From Chrysoporthe austroafricana (lineage: Eukaryota; Ascomycota; Sordariomycetes; Diaporthales; Cryphonectriaceae): DNA of 64,000 bases. Both the position numbers and the translations under genes were made by a program. The stretch lies in NCBI GenBank assembly GCA_001051155.2, contig JYIP02000011.1:558001-622000 (forward strand), given 5' to 3'. Within the stretch, counting starts at the first letter, position 1, and each line of letters begins with the position of its first letter. Positions 11,463 to 21,668 of the stretch are shown here, piece after piece. The notes below the pieces were generated by a model that saw only the letters and a program-made list of their open reading frames with translations, was not told where the DNA came from and searched no databases.

Positions 11463-12249
11463 AGTGTATCTCTGTCTCTCCTTGTGGCCGGTAAGTGGAT
11501 AGCGGCATACAGCAGCAGCGGCGACAGCACAGTAGTAGATAATGAGGAAGGTGGGAGCGGAGACAGTCAGACCGAGACTTGTCGTGGCCGCAAGAACTGG
11601 CTCTTACGATGAGAGGTGATGATGTGCCTTCGTTTCCCCTTTCCACCGTAGAATCGAGGTCCAGGACCTAGTAGGCTTGCAGTGCAGAAAGCTGATGCGA
11701 TGATAAGGGTGGGAAAGAAGTAAGGGTGCTCCTGGCTTCACGGACGTCTTAGTCGATGCCAATGATGGTCGAAGCATTTAGAGTCGTGCGTCATGGGAGA
11801 ATCGGCAAAATATGACGACGTAGGGTTGGCGAAGAATAAATGTATGCACGGAAGGTAAAAGAATATTGCACTTGGGCATTGCAGAGAAAGGTAAAAAGAA
11901 AAAAAAGTAAGATTTTGAATGTTCAGCTAGTATATTGATCTAATATACGGCCCTACGTCTTGGGCCTGCTCGCCTATCATCGTAGTGCAGTGCATAGCGC
12001 AGGGATGAATCGACAAGCTAGTAGGGATAATCTTTGATGGTGGTGCGGGAGGTATGGCGGGACTATCCTGGATGTTAACCAGGATCTCGTTCCAACGCAT
12101 GGGGCCCAGGAGGGAGCGCCAAACGCAGAAGGGCGGCGAGAGGAGAGAAAGGATGTAATGTTCACAAACCAAACCCAATAGATAGGATGTTCCGGTATAT
12201 GTATGCGGTCAAGGGGGTCTATGTTAGATTTTGGCCCAGGGAATTACCT
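11463..12249. other. Promoter side of the Zn2Cys6 gene
   Basis: Contains purine-rich runs near 11885-11910. No gene and no clear TATA box were found. The only frames are short and overlap each other. Confidence 0.4.
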
Positions 12250-13040
12250 AGTTAATTGAAACTAAAGTTTAGACTGATGACTGGAGAACTATGAAGGAAA
12301 TCTATCTTATCGTCGGAAATCTCATCCTTCATATATTCGTTCTTCAATTCCTCGCTTACCTAGGCTCAGGGCTGCTCACTAAATCTCCTCGGTGAGCCTG
12401 AGTGATCGCTGGCACCCTAACCCTTAATTACATAAGCATGAAAGTCCCTTACATAAGCGATGCCTGAGCCGCAGACTTTGTATCTGCCTACTTTCACCGG
12501 GACCCGTTGGTTCCTAGGTAATAACAAAGAAATTGTAATGCTCATAGATGCGTCCGATAGAGAGTAGTCACGGCCTGCTATTAATCATTATCGAGCTTTA
12601 TGGTGATCGTTCAGGCATATAGAGGCAGAATCTGAGGTTTTCAATTCAATCACTATCCCCTTTGCAAGGAATCAGTGGTTTCGTTGCCCTGGGTACTTAG
12701 CGAGCCGTACTTCCGGTTGCCATTTCCAACTCCTGTGACCTTGCGCTTTCTACGTCGTAACAGGACTAGTTTGCCGCAAGCGCAGTTATTCTGCCGCCTG
12801 CGAACCATGTATGCATTTCAGGTGGTATGACCCTTGCACATTATGGATTCTATTGGCGCGCTACAGGAGCAAGGGCCAGCTCTGATAGATATGTCGAAAG
12901 TGGCGCGCTGCAAGAGCAGGGCCTGGTTCTGACAGACTTGTCGAAATTGGCACGTTGCACGAGCAGGGCCCAGTTCTTGGCGGGCTGTTCCGGCCTCGGT
13001 ACGCCAGGACAGCAGTCTCGCGTACGATAAAGCATATCTC
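12250..13040 (+). repeat. LTR-like dispersed repeat, copy 1 (longest)
   Basis: The left part (AAGTTTAGACTGATGACTGG...GAACTATGAAGGAAATCTAT, from about 12263) matches 18697 onward. The right part (CCTGTGACCTTGCGCTTTCT, GGACTAGTTTGCCGCAAGCG, AACCATGTATGCATT) matches both 17041 and 18887 onward. It contains a 47-bp tandem repeat with units starting at about 12855, 12902 and 12949. The preceding TGTTAG at about 12222 could be an LTR 5' end, but no matching 3' end or target duplication was established. Confidence 0.75.
12855..12990 (+). repeat. 47-bp tandem repeat, about 2.8 units
   Basis: Units begin GGCGCGCTACAGGAGC, GGCGCGCTGCAAGAGC and GGCACGTTGCACGAGC and share ...GGGCC-GTTCTGA-AGA---TGTCGAAA. 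Copy 2 of the family at 17.2 kb has only about 1.3 units, so the array varies between copies. Confidence 0.75.
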
Positions 13041-13477
13041 TTATACAGAATTACAGGCTGTTCTTCCCGAACGGCCAGAGCACGTTCCTGCTACAGTCTC
13101 CAGTATGTTCTGATCAGCACCGAGGTGGCACAGTGCTCGTCCGACAGGAACAGGGGGAGCAAATCATAACGAAGTCAGTTTCAAGCGCCCTGAGGACCTG
13201 ACCCAAACCGAGGACCTTCCGTACAGAGTACAGGCCCATGGGATCCTACTTTCATCTGACCCAGCCCGAGCCTACCTGAAAGGAGATCTGATCTGGCTCA
13301 GAGACTTCAGCTGGAGACCTGGAAGCGATGTACGCGCATTCCAAGCCAACGTTGTCAACTTCCGCACTTGGCAATGCTTCGGTATTGACCTACGGATGGT
13401 CTGCTAGATGCCCAGATACCGAAAGTTGAACCATAACAACAATGAAAAGGAAGTGCTTACGATTTCCGGCCCACCTA
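13041..13477. other. Non-coding stretch between repeats
   Basis: No domain-bearing frame and no partner repeat copy recognised. It may be the interior or flank of the neighbouring mobile DNA. Confidence 0.3.
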
Positions 13478-13680
13478 GGATGAACATGAGTGACAGGAAG
13501 CTGTATGTAACCGGCCCCACTCGCCGATTTCGTGAATCTGCAAAGGTTCTGAATGAAACCTAAAGAAGAAATGGCTACGAAGATCTTCGTCAGCCCTGTA
13601 ATTCGCGCAGGGATTGCCCCTATGCCACAGTCGCGGAAGGGTTGTAAACATGTCAAGTTGCGCGATCTTTGATTGCAACC
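13478..13680 (-). repeat. Dispersed 180-bp repeat, copy 2 (inverted)
   Basis: The reverse complement matches 4398-4575 and 14836-14995 (AAGATCGCGCAACTTGA, GGCATAGGGGCAATCCCTGC, CTTTGCAGATTCACGAAATC, GAGTGGGGCCGGT). It ends against a C13/A9 homopolymer tract at about 13680-13700, possibly a retroposition tail. Confidence 0.75.
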
Positions 13681-13837
13681 CCCCCCCCCCAAAAAAAAAC
13701 AGATATCTCAACCTGCGTACCTTGACATTGATGCTATCGTGTTGGATCTGATAAAACCACCTGACGGGAAAAGATTAGTACTTCTTGCAAAATAAGAACA
13801 GCAAGGGCCGATATGTGCGCATCCAAGGTCTGTCATT

Positions 13838-13985
13838 CCTAAAGAGGTTTAATTTTGGCTGCCATACATGTGCATGTGCATATATAAGGCCTTGTTTCTA
13901 AAGAGGTTTAGTTTCTTCCGCCGTGCTTGTGTATATGCACATGCATGCCCTCGCTCCAGGATTACTTGCGGCGGCGTTACTCCAG
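13838..13985 (+). repeat. Palindromic repeat family, two tandem units
   Basis: Two units of CTAAAGAGGTTTARTTTY...GCCG-C each run into a CATGTGCATGTGCATAT-type alternating purine/pyrimidine palindrome. The sequence after the second unit (CCTCGCTCCAG...TTGCGGC) recurs after the copy at 18.15 kb, so the family extends beyond the palindrome. Confidence 0.65.
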
Positions 13986-14835
13986 CAGTGCCATGGCCGC
14001 CAAGAGGCGTTGGTGGAAGAAAGGACTGGGTTGAGCCTAGGAACCCCCTGCTCATGCCTTGCCGCTGCGCACTGTGCCGATACAGTCCCTGGAAAGTCAA
14101 GTTTCGCAACTTCAGGCGCTCCGTTCCGAGGACCCTCGCTGCAGCTTAGCATATGGGAACATACACTCTTACTAGAAGTCGTGGTGAGGACAGCCCCTTA
14201 AAAACACTTTGTACTGCAATTGATCGGCGAGGACGTCTGCGGTTGGCACATTCAGGGGGACCAGCATCCTGCTCACGTTCCGTATACTGCTACGAGTCCT
14301 TAATGACGAATGGTCTCTGTAAGTTATCTTCACGATGAGCTTTCCAGCATGTCGTAGCCCGGCCGGCAACGCACGGCGCCCGCCCTATCAGCCTTTCGAT
14401 AATAAACCGCTCTGGCTGGCTGCCGCGCTGGATCGTAATACAATATGGTCCTTTCCCCGTTGCGTAGCCGTCTTGGATAGGTCATCCGTCCGGAATAGTA
14501 ATAGTAGGGTCGAACCCAAGCCCTTCCTCGTCTATCCAGAGAAAACCTAGGATTATAGATACGAAACGCAATCCTTCTTTATTAATGTCAAATTGTTTGG
14601 ACGCGATAGCCCCTAACCGATCAAATTCCCAGATCCTTATAAAAGGACCGCATAGAGTAAACCCTAGGACGAAACGCCGGGTATCTTGTGCAGCCAGGAC
14701 TTCTCGTGCATACCTTCCGCTCTAAGAAGTTCTAGGTTTCCCCTGAATTCTGTGAGGAAGCAGACGCTTCTGAGAAAGATAACACTTCTGATAAGAAAGT
14801 CGAAGAGATAGACATATGAAAAACGAGGTTTTCTA
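13986..14835. other. No gene recognised
   Basis: Short frames only, on both strands. Nothing with a domain, signal peptide or consistent splice structure. Confidence 0.35.
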
Positions 14836-14995
14836 CTTGACATGCTCACGATCCTTACGCGCCCGTACCACAGGGGCAATCCCTGCGCCAAGTCGAGCAC
14901 CGACGGAGATCCTTGCGACCGACTCTGTGGGTTGCATGCAGAAAGCTTTGCAGATTCGCAAAGTCGGCGAGTGGGGCCGGTAGCAGACATCATGC
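14836..14995 (+). repeat. Dispersed 180-bp repeat, copy 3
   Basis: Shares CTTGACATGCTCACGATCCTT, GGGGCAATCCCTGCGC, CAGAAAGCTTTGCAGATTCG and GGCGAGTGGGGCCGGTAGCA with copies at 4.4 and 13.5 kb. Same orientation as copy 1. Confidence 0.75.
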
Positions 14996-15189
14996 AGCGA
15001 TTGAACCAGGTCTTAACCAAAATTACAACGAAGCTGTGAGTAGTCCTCCGGAATAGCGTTTAGGTCAATACTTGCGTGGAAGAATCAGACCGGCCTAGAT
15101 AAGTTTCGGTCTAGTAAGAATACTAGATGATATTATGCAGAGATTGCGCACTACCAAAGTCTCTAACCCTTATGTTATGTAATCAAGGA

Positions 15190-15300
15190 CACCCACAGTC
15201 CTGAGCATTGGATGTTGGATCCATGCCAACGTGGTCCTGACTCTACTGAGTCGGCCAGTTCCCGTGACCTGTCCAAGCCTGGGTCATAACACTCAGCTAA
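15190..15300 (+). repeat. LTR-like family fragment left of the esterase gene
   Basis: GTGGTCCTGACTCTACTGAGTCGGCCAG followed by GTGACCTG matches GTGGTCCTGACTCCACTAAGCCGGCTAG followed by GTGACCTT at about 17024-17064. A GACCTGTC...TTGGGTCATAA block also recurs at about 16830-16855, right of the esterase gene. Confidence 0.55.
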
Positions 15301-15416
15301 TTCAACTAATTGCCCCAAGGTTCTGTGTCTGGTGTGCTTGGTATGTTGGGTTGCGTGCTGAGCTCTCCCTCGCTTTCCAGCATGTTGATCTCAGGGCACT
15401 GCTCGAGCAAGTATTG

Positions 15417-16379
15417 TTAATAGTTTGGCTGAAAGGAAAACAAAAGTTCCAGAGAGATACTAACTTTCGAATTGATGTCCTGGCCAACACATTCAACAGC
15501 CCTTGAGAAGGGGGCATCTTCCCACTGAAGCCAAGGAGAGGGATAATGACTGACGACATCAGCCACAGGCTTTTCCAGCAAGCTAGATAACAGCTCATAG
15601 CCCTCATTTTTCAAATGCAAGCCATCAGAGAGAAATGCCTTGAGATGTCTATCTCCGCACAACTCATCCTCCACAGCATCCTCCACAGCATTGAAGAGAT
15701 TGATCGTTTGCACCTTCAACCCTTCAACCTGAAGTCTATTACCCAGGTTGCAGACACTCTCTGCGTACAATCTGGTCATTTCGCTATCTCGAACCCTGCC
15801 TCTCCCTCGTCTTTCATCCCAAGCAGTACGTGTAATGTCATCAAGTGGCGGCGGTGTCACAAGCAAGATCATCGGTTCGTGTACCACGATGCTGGGGTGT
15901 TTGATGATGTCATTGAGGTTCTTTTCGAATTGATCCAAGGGTATATGCTGTCGGTGTTCGCTGACATGGGCATCATTTGCACCCAGGAGAAGTACCTGCT
16001 CAGAAATGATGTGTTAGTGTAAATGTTTTGCGATGAAGTGAGCAAAGGAGCAGCCCACCACACATGCAATCTTGCCAGTTCCTAAGCTTGAGATGATAGT
16101 TGGTAGTAGGTGCAATATTTGTGATGTATTATAGCCGATGAAGCCCCTACTGATAACATCAAGGTACCCATTTGCAACTGCGTAACGCGTTAGTACAGGA
16201 TAATTGCAGATTGGATGAACTTGACTTCCTCCGTGTAATGTTGTCTAACAAGCAAGTGCTGACAGCATTGTAGATCATGGAATCGCCCAGAAGCAGTATC
16301 TTAGGCAATACTTCATTCTAATGTTTGTTAATTTCAATTTTTGCTTGTGCTATTTGTGAGAAAAATATCTTACAGCCAT
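15417..16379 (-). CDS. GDSL esterase/lipase, isoamyl-acetate-hydrolysing esterase (IAH1)-like
   Basis: Exons 16374-16379 (ATG GCT only), 16221-16317, 16059-16177 and 15417-15995 give 266 aa, close to the usual 240-260 of the family. Conserved SGNH blocks are in order: LLLGDSM with the Ser nucleophile at about residue 15; SRGFIGYNTSQIL with the oxyanion Gly; LLLGANDA with the Asn; and SDGLHLKNEGYELL with the Asp-x-x-His pair. Introns have textbook branch points (TTAAC, TACTAAC, CACTAAC). The second intron is only 43 nt, with a weak GTTCAT donor chosen because it alone keeps the frame. IAH1-type enzymes hydrolyse short-chain acetate esters in the cytoplasm. The frame is intact although repeats flank it on both sides. 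Confidence 0.85.
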
Positions 16380-16954
16380 AGATTGATTTTGATTGAATGA
16401 GAATAACTCAGTGATTGATTTGAAGCAAGATGTGCGGGAGACGATTGTTCTACATGGAAGAACTGAAGGCTATTGAGCTTTGGCTTATAATCCCGGCGTT
16501 ATGTATCTGAAATTGCAGTTTATAAGCAGAACGCTTGATCGCCCTAGCTTTTGTGCACTTTTCATGTAGCAACTGATGCACCATATCTTCAATATCTACG
16601 TGATGGGCACGGACGTCATGGGCTACGACAATTGGGCCGACCCTCCTCTCCGTAAAAAATGAGCTAGCGGGAAAGGAAAAGGGCCCACCCAAGCCTAAGC
16701 GTCCCAGACCCAAGTCCTGCTTAGTGGCAAGGGTACTTGTCCGTCAATTCCACTCAGTTTGACTTAGTAAACGTTGAAGTTGAGTTAACTAAGCCTGGTC
16801 TTCGCTTCGGGCTGGGCAGTCTTTGTGACCTGTCAGTTCTTGGGTCATAATACTTGCTATCTTTGCCTGTTGAATATCAGGATCGATGTCTGTTGACAAG
16901 GATTCCAGGCTACACTTAAGCGACCAAGGGCTCCCTGTACGCTGAGCATTCCCG
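16380..16954. other. Esterase promoter side and repeat fragment
   Basis: AT-rich upstream region of the esterase. A GACCTGTCAGTTCTTGGGTCATAA block near 16830 belongs to the LTR-like family. No gene seen. Confidence 0.4.
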
Positions 16955-17345
16955 TCATCCTCATGAACGCCTGGTGTCTCTACATAAGCGATGTCCTGGG
17001 TCTCGGATATCGGATCCGGGCCGTCGTGGTCCTGACTCCACTAAGCCGGCTAGCTCCTGTGACCTTGCGCTTTCTACGTCGTAACAGGACTAGTTTGCCG
17101 CAAGCGCAGTTATTCTGCCGCCTGCGAACCATGTATGCATTTTAGGTAATACGACCCTTACACATTGTGGATTTTATTGGCGTGCTGCAGGAGCAAGGCC
17201 TAGCTCTGATAGATATGTCGAAAGTGGCGCGCTGCAAGACCCAGTTCTAGGCGGGCTGCAGTTTCTGGATGTGATAAGGGAATTGCTCCAGCCTCAGTGC
17301 ACCAGGACAGCAGTCTCGCATACGATGAAGCATACGTTTTGTATG
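16955..17345 (+). repeat. LTR-like dispersed repeat, copy 2
   Basis: Near-identical to copy 1 over CCTGTGACCTTGCGCTTTCT through CGAACCATGTATGCATTT (about 17052-17142), then GGAGCAAGGCC-AGCTCTGATAG. The tail GCCAGGACAGCAGTCTCGC-like block (17308 on) is shared with copy 1 at about 13002 and copy 3 at about 19109. An ATAAGCGATG-CCTG block at 16982 also matches copy 1 at 12454. The high identity suggests recent activity or exchange. Confidence 0.75.
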
Positions 17346-17976
17346 GTTGGAAAGTTCTATCCATATGACGTAGATAATTTACGTAAGACCAGCAGAAATC
17401 TTTAGGTGCAATTGCATAAGCCAATACATTACAGTAAAGATTCGGATAATAGCGTTCCTGAAGAAAGCTAGAAGCAGCCATCCGCAGGACAGAGATCGCT
17501 GGGGTAACTAGAGGTTTGAAAGAAGCAAAAACACGCTGAATGCATATCCAGGTCAGTGGCACCTGCTTCCATCAACTACGAGGGTTTGTAGGATAGGTGT
17601 GGCGGTTTCATTCGCCGTTGTAGATAAGGAAATGTGGCGATAGTTCTTAGTCGTAGAGGCATGACCTGAAGTTGCTTTTCGTGAGATACCTCTCGTCACA
17701 GCGTAGCGTACAGCTCAGGACACTTTTCCAAGGGTGCACCTCGGCGCCAGCCGGCTCGACCATCTCGGCCCAGAGCTCGCCGAAAACTACCGCTACAAAA
17801 CACAAAAAGGGGACGGCTGCGTCGGTGAATAAGGCGCGCAGGTCTATGCCCTCCTTCGGTGCTGTCAGCGATCGGTTCCTGCCGGTCATTTGAATTCTCA
17901 TTTCCCGTGCTTGTAAATCCCTTCTCGTTCAATTGTTAGACTCTTATTCTGCATTCAGCCAGTATTGAAATCTCGG
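17346..17976. other. No gene recognised
   Basis: A minus-strand frame at about 17650-17930 has protein-like composition but no domain and two competing frames. Not assigned. Confidence 0.3.
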
Positions 17977-18165
17977 AAAGGCTTGGTTTCTGCCTCTTTG
18001 CATATGCGTATGCAAGACCTTTCATTTCTAAAGAGGCTTAGTTTTTGCCGCTATGCTTATGCATGCATATAGTATTATGCATATAGTATATGCAAGGTCT
18101 TTTTTCCTAAAGAGGTTTGGTTTCTGCCGTCGTGCATATGCATATGCAAGCATAACCTCGTTCCA
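17977..18165 (+). repeat. Palindromic repeat family, three tandem units
   Basis: Three units of about 55-75 bp start GGAAAGGCTTGG, CTAAAGAGGCTTAG and CTAAAGAGGTTTGG. Each runs through TTTCTGCC or TTTTTGCC into TTTGCATATGCGTATGCAAG, GCTTATGCATGCATATAG... or GTGCATATGCATATGCAAG. The palindromes could form cruciforms or hairpins. Confidence 0.7.
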
Positions 18166-18689
18166 GATATCAAATCCTTGCGGCTAAGCCTAACTATTAC
18201 CTCTTGGCTGTCCGCTAGCCCTATTTAATAGCGGAAACGAGTGCGTCCTGCTCTTAGCCCCTTGAGACCGTATTCTTCACAATATATGTCCGTACTATGG
18301 ATGAGGACCATTTCAACGACAGCTGTTCACCTAAGCAGCTACCGCATGGCAAGGTTATATATCACGCCATTATCGAAGAGCATTGCCTCTTCCGGCCGAA
18401 AAGGAAAGGGGAGCTGAAATGAATAAATATATCTGGGCCGCAGTAGTACACATTTGGGTAGCCCAGGTAAGCGGACGTATTCAAGCCGCAAGATATCAAC
18501 TCCAAAGTCTATGTCTTTTGAGCAAGCTGAGGTCTTTTCAGCTAAATTCTTTCGATAAAGGCTAACACTAAAATGGGGAATATCATTCAGTATCCTTCGG
18601 AATCGCCTTGCCGGCACAGAATCACACAAACCAGCCCATCGATCAATTCACATGATCACTAGGACTGTGTTCCGACAGACAGTTATGCG
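18166..18689. other. No gene recognised
   Basis: A minus-strand frame at 18339-18629 lacks an ATG start and any recognisable domain. Nothing else of note. Confidence 0.35.
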
Positions 18690-19165
18690 AGACTGAAGCT
18701 TAGATTGACGACTGAAGAACTATGAAAGAAATCTATTGGACAGTATGAAATGACATCCTTCATATACCCGTTCTTTAGTTCCCTGATCATCCCGATCAGC
18801 TGGGTGATCGTACTGTCCAGAACAAAACCGTAACCATGAAAGCATAAACCCCTCCCCTTTTTCACATCGGTCTCCACTTGAGCCGGCCTGTGACCTTGCG
18901 TTTTCTGGTCATAACGGGACTAGTTTGCCGCAAGCGCAGTTTTTCTGCCACCTGCGAATTACGTATGCATTGCAGGGGATCTAATCCTTGCGTATTGTGG
19001 ACTCTATTGGCACATGCTGCAATTTCTGGATGTACCATAGTATAGCGAATTGTCCCAAAAGCTCCACATCCTGCCAAAGCGGACGGCAAACGGAGGCGCT
19101 AGAGCCTCGGTGGGCCAGGATAGTAGTTTTGCATACGATGGAGCATACGTCATGGTATGGTTGTA
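18690..19165 (+). repeat. LTR-like dispersed repeat, copy 3 (internally deleted)
   Basis: Contains both the left block (AAGCTTAGATTGACGACTG, GAACTATGAAAGAAATCTAT) and the right block (CGGGACTAGTTTGCCGCAAG, GCCAGGATAGTAG) of copy 1, about 300 bp shorter. Many differences from the other copies are C-to-T or G-to-A. Confidence 0.7.
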
Positions 19166-19218
19166 GTGTTCCGCTCGCACAGCGCAACTAATTCAAGTGG
19201 CATTGGCAGAGAACTGCT

Positions 19219-19926
19219 GTGGAAGAGGACTTCGTTTTAGCAATCCGATCAGCGCTCGGCAGTGCTTCTCAGCCTTCACGGAAGCCTGAAACTCCTTCTC
19301 AATCTATCGAAGACTGGCGCAAGAGTGATGCGCCGTATTGCCTCATGAAGATGGTAGACAAGATTAAAGCTGGGCAACAACCGGTGGATTCGACGAAGGC
19401 GTCCGACAGCACCTCCTCTCCCGAAATGGTTGCGCCTGACCAGCCGTTCGAAGCCGTGAGGGGCTCCAACGGAGATGTGAATTTGGAGAGCGCGGTTGTG
19501 CTACCCGGAACTCTGCAACGAGAGCCAGGAAAGAAGCCCTCCACTGCCGCGTCGCAACTTGGTCTGATGAAGAGGGATGCCTCAAGCGACATTGCCAAAA
19601 ACATGGATCTGGACAGTGGGACTTTTCAAGATGAGATTCACAAAGATATCGCAATATTAGTACCTATTCGGCCAAACCAGCTTGAGGAGAGTTGCGAAGA
19701 ATTTCGATCCGAGATGACCGATGCCCTGAAAGAAGAAATTAGATCTCTTGCAAATACGATTGTCGAAGACTTCGAAGGCAGTGCTGCCATCACCCACCCT
19801 CCTCAGCGGACTCGCCGAAACCACACATTTCAAGGGAAACCACCTCTTAAGGAGATGATCATCGGCCGCCTGACAAGTTTTGCTGAAACTCTTCTGAACG
19901 ACAAGCAAAGCCTCGTTCGGCACTAG
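19219..19926 (+). CDS. Hypothetical protein fragment without ATG start
   Basis: An open frame of 235 codons is rich in Glu, Ser, Lys and Pro, with acidic helices near the C terminus. The first in-frame codon after the upstream stop is not ATG; the first ATG lies at about 19345. The piece is thus likely an internal or last exon, or a truncated gene beginning beside LTR-like copy 3. I recognise no domain. The SET-domain pseudogene starts 220 bp downstream on the same strand; the two could once have been neighbours or one gene, but no splice link is convincing. Confidence 0.4.
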   Translation: MEEDFVLAIRSALGSASQPSRKPETPSQSIEDWRKSDAPYCLMKMVDKIKAGQQPVDSTKASDSTSSPEMVAPDQPFEAVRGSNGDVNLESAVVLPGTLQREPGKKPSTAASQLGLMKRDASSDIAKNMDLDSGTFQDEIHKDIAILVPIRPNQLEESCEEFRSEMTDALKEEIRSLANTIVEDFEGSAAITHPPQRTRRNHTFQGKPPLKEMIIGRLTSFAETLLNDKQSLVRH

Positions 19927-20148
19927 CCTACTACTGAGTTAGGAGCTAACGACTCGGGGCATTAAGCAAAGCTCTCGTAATGCCAGAGGTCTAACCTGGT
20001 TACTACTATATTGCAATCACTCTCAACTGCGCCGCTCTCGACACTATCTCTGTTCCGAGCTGCGCGAGAAGGTTTTGTCAGAGGGAATGGACTAAGAGAT
20101 CAACACAGTGTAGGCATCTTAGCAACTACGCAAGCTTCATAGCTAAGG

Positions 20149-21668
20149 ATGGACGCTGCAGTGACCAAGCTCATGCGTGTGAAGGACAGCAGCAATACGG
20201 ACAACACTAAGACCATACCTGCCGCCTCGGTATATTCAGGAAAGAGCAGGGCTACGTCGCCACTTTCAGACGTGGATGACGCCGAATTTGTGGAGACTTC
20301 TCGGTCGCTGCCATTGATACGTAGGAGTCGCACCCTCCTGGAGACAAAACCCCCCCAAGCCGCCAAAGTTAATCGAAGGAAGGAAAAGGCCTGCTGGGAT
20401 TGGCGTCGAGACCGGACAGAAGAAGACGAAATGTACGGTATCCGCAACAGATGTGGCAACTTCTCTACAGAATGAGAAAATCATTCCGCAATTCATGAGT
20501 CATGTCAGCGAGTGGAGAAAGGTTGATGTTCCGATAAAGAGAAGGGACTTCCACATCCTTGGCACCTGGGATGAATGCGTTGCTGGTTATTACAGCCTGG
20601 CTAATACCCTAGGGGCCTCATTGAGCCTTCACCGTCTCCTTTCTTGGATCGCAAGGGTTGAAGTTACCAAGGCCTTAGATGACAGGGCTAAGGGCTTCGG
20701 GTACAAATCTGCGCCTCCAAATATGATTACGGACGCTCTGAAGAATCGCGGCGAGACGGTGATACCAAAGTCTCGATAACAATTTCAGGATTGGCTCAAG
20801 CTGCCACGAAGGCTTATCAAGGTTTTTAGGCCCTATCTCGGCCTCTTATTATTTGCCCCATTAGGCGAGGAAAGTTCAGTAACTACCACAGACCTTCTGC
20901 AAATGCAGAATACAGAAATCTCGCAGTTCTATTCCTTCATAGCGTCGTTAGAAAAGGCTAGAAAAATGTCTGAAGCAGGTCGATTATTCCAGAACAGCAT
21001 CCTGGCAGGGGAAGAGTTCCCCTTGATAATCTGGGAGAGGATCGACGCTCTGGACAGAGGCAAATCGGCCGCTGGTGATCTCACCCAGCTCATAGCGGTT
21101 CGGTACATCGAGGAAAGTATTGTCGAGGTTCTTACGTGGGAAAAGCCAGAAGACTGGCCTAGACTATAGCCGGTCAGCCCCGACTCCCTTCTGTCGGATG
21201 AGAAGTGCGACATCTGCCGTAGTCTCGATTGCAACTGCGTTCAGACATGCTTTCCCAAAACCCCACGTATTGTTTATTGCGGACGCAAAGGTTTCGGTCT
21301 CCAGGCTGTTGCCAAAGATGGGGAGAAGGTGGTATACCAGAAAGGCCAGCGTATTGGGCAGTTTGTCGGACGTTTCTCAGCTCCAGATACGTATAGCGAT
21401 AGGCTAGTCTTGGACTTTACGAGACCCGATATCTGCGGAGAGCCGACCGTGGCTCAACTTTATACCGGGAGCGAGAGTAACGACCTTCGTTTTGTGAATC
21501 ATCGTTGCAAAAGCCCCAACGCAGCGGTGCGCGGTGAAGCAATATCTGGGAGGCATCGGAAGGTGCTTGTTGCTAGGGAAAAAAATCCAGGATGGGGAGG
21601 AGATCACTGCAAACTTTGGGGCAAAGTTTCTGGGCGGGCTGCCATATCTTTGCGAGGACTGCATTTAA
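20149..21668 (+). pseudogene. SET-domain protein (putative lysine methyltransferase), broken
   Basis: From 20453 to about 21585 a single frame is preserved apart from TAA at 20777-20779 and TAG at 21167-21169. The N-terminal 20149-20350 part is in another frame and reconnects if a C7 run (20350-20356) has one base too many. After an A7 run near 21579-21585 the frame shifts again to end at TAA 21668. The SET features are the Cys-rich DICRSLDCNC lead, then GRKGFGLQAV, KGQRIGQFVG, the catalytic LRFVNHRC (RFxNHxC), DGEEITANFG and a post-SET-like LCEDC. SET enzymes methylate lysines of histones or other proteins. Both stops fit CAA or CAG mutated to TAA or TAG. Either a decayed gene, or a gene with RIP-like stops plus homopolymer sequencing errors. 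Confidence 0.8.

Noticed and set aside
17200..17562. Minus-strand frame of 120 codons
   Set aside because: Lies partly inside the LTR-like copy 2 and has no recognisable domain; repeat-derived.
18339..18629. Minus-strand frame of 96 codons
   Set aside because: No ATG start and no recognisable domain.
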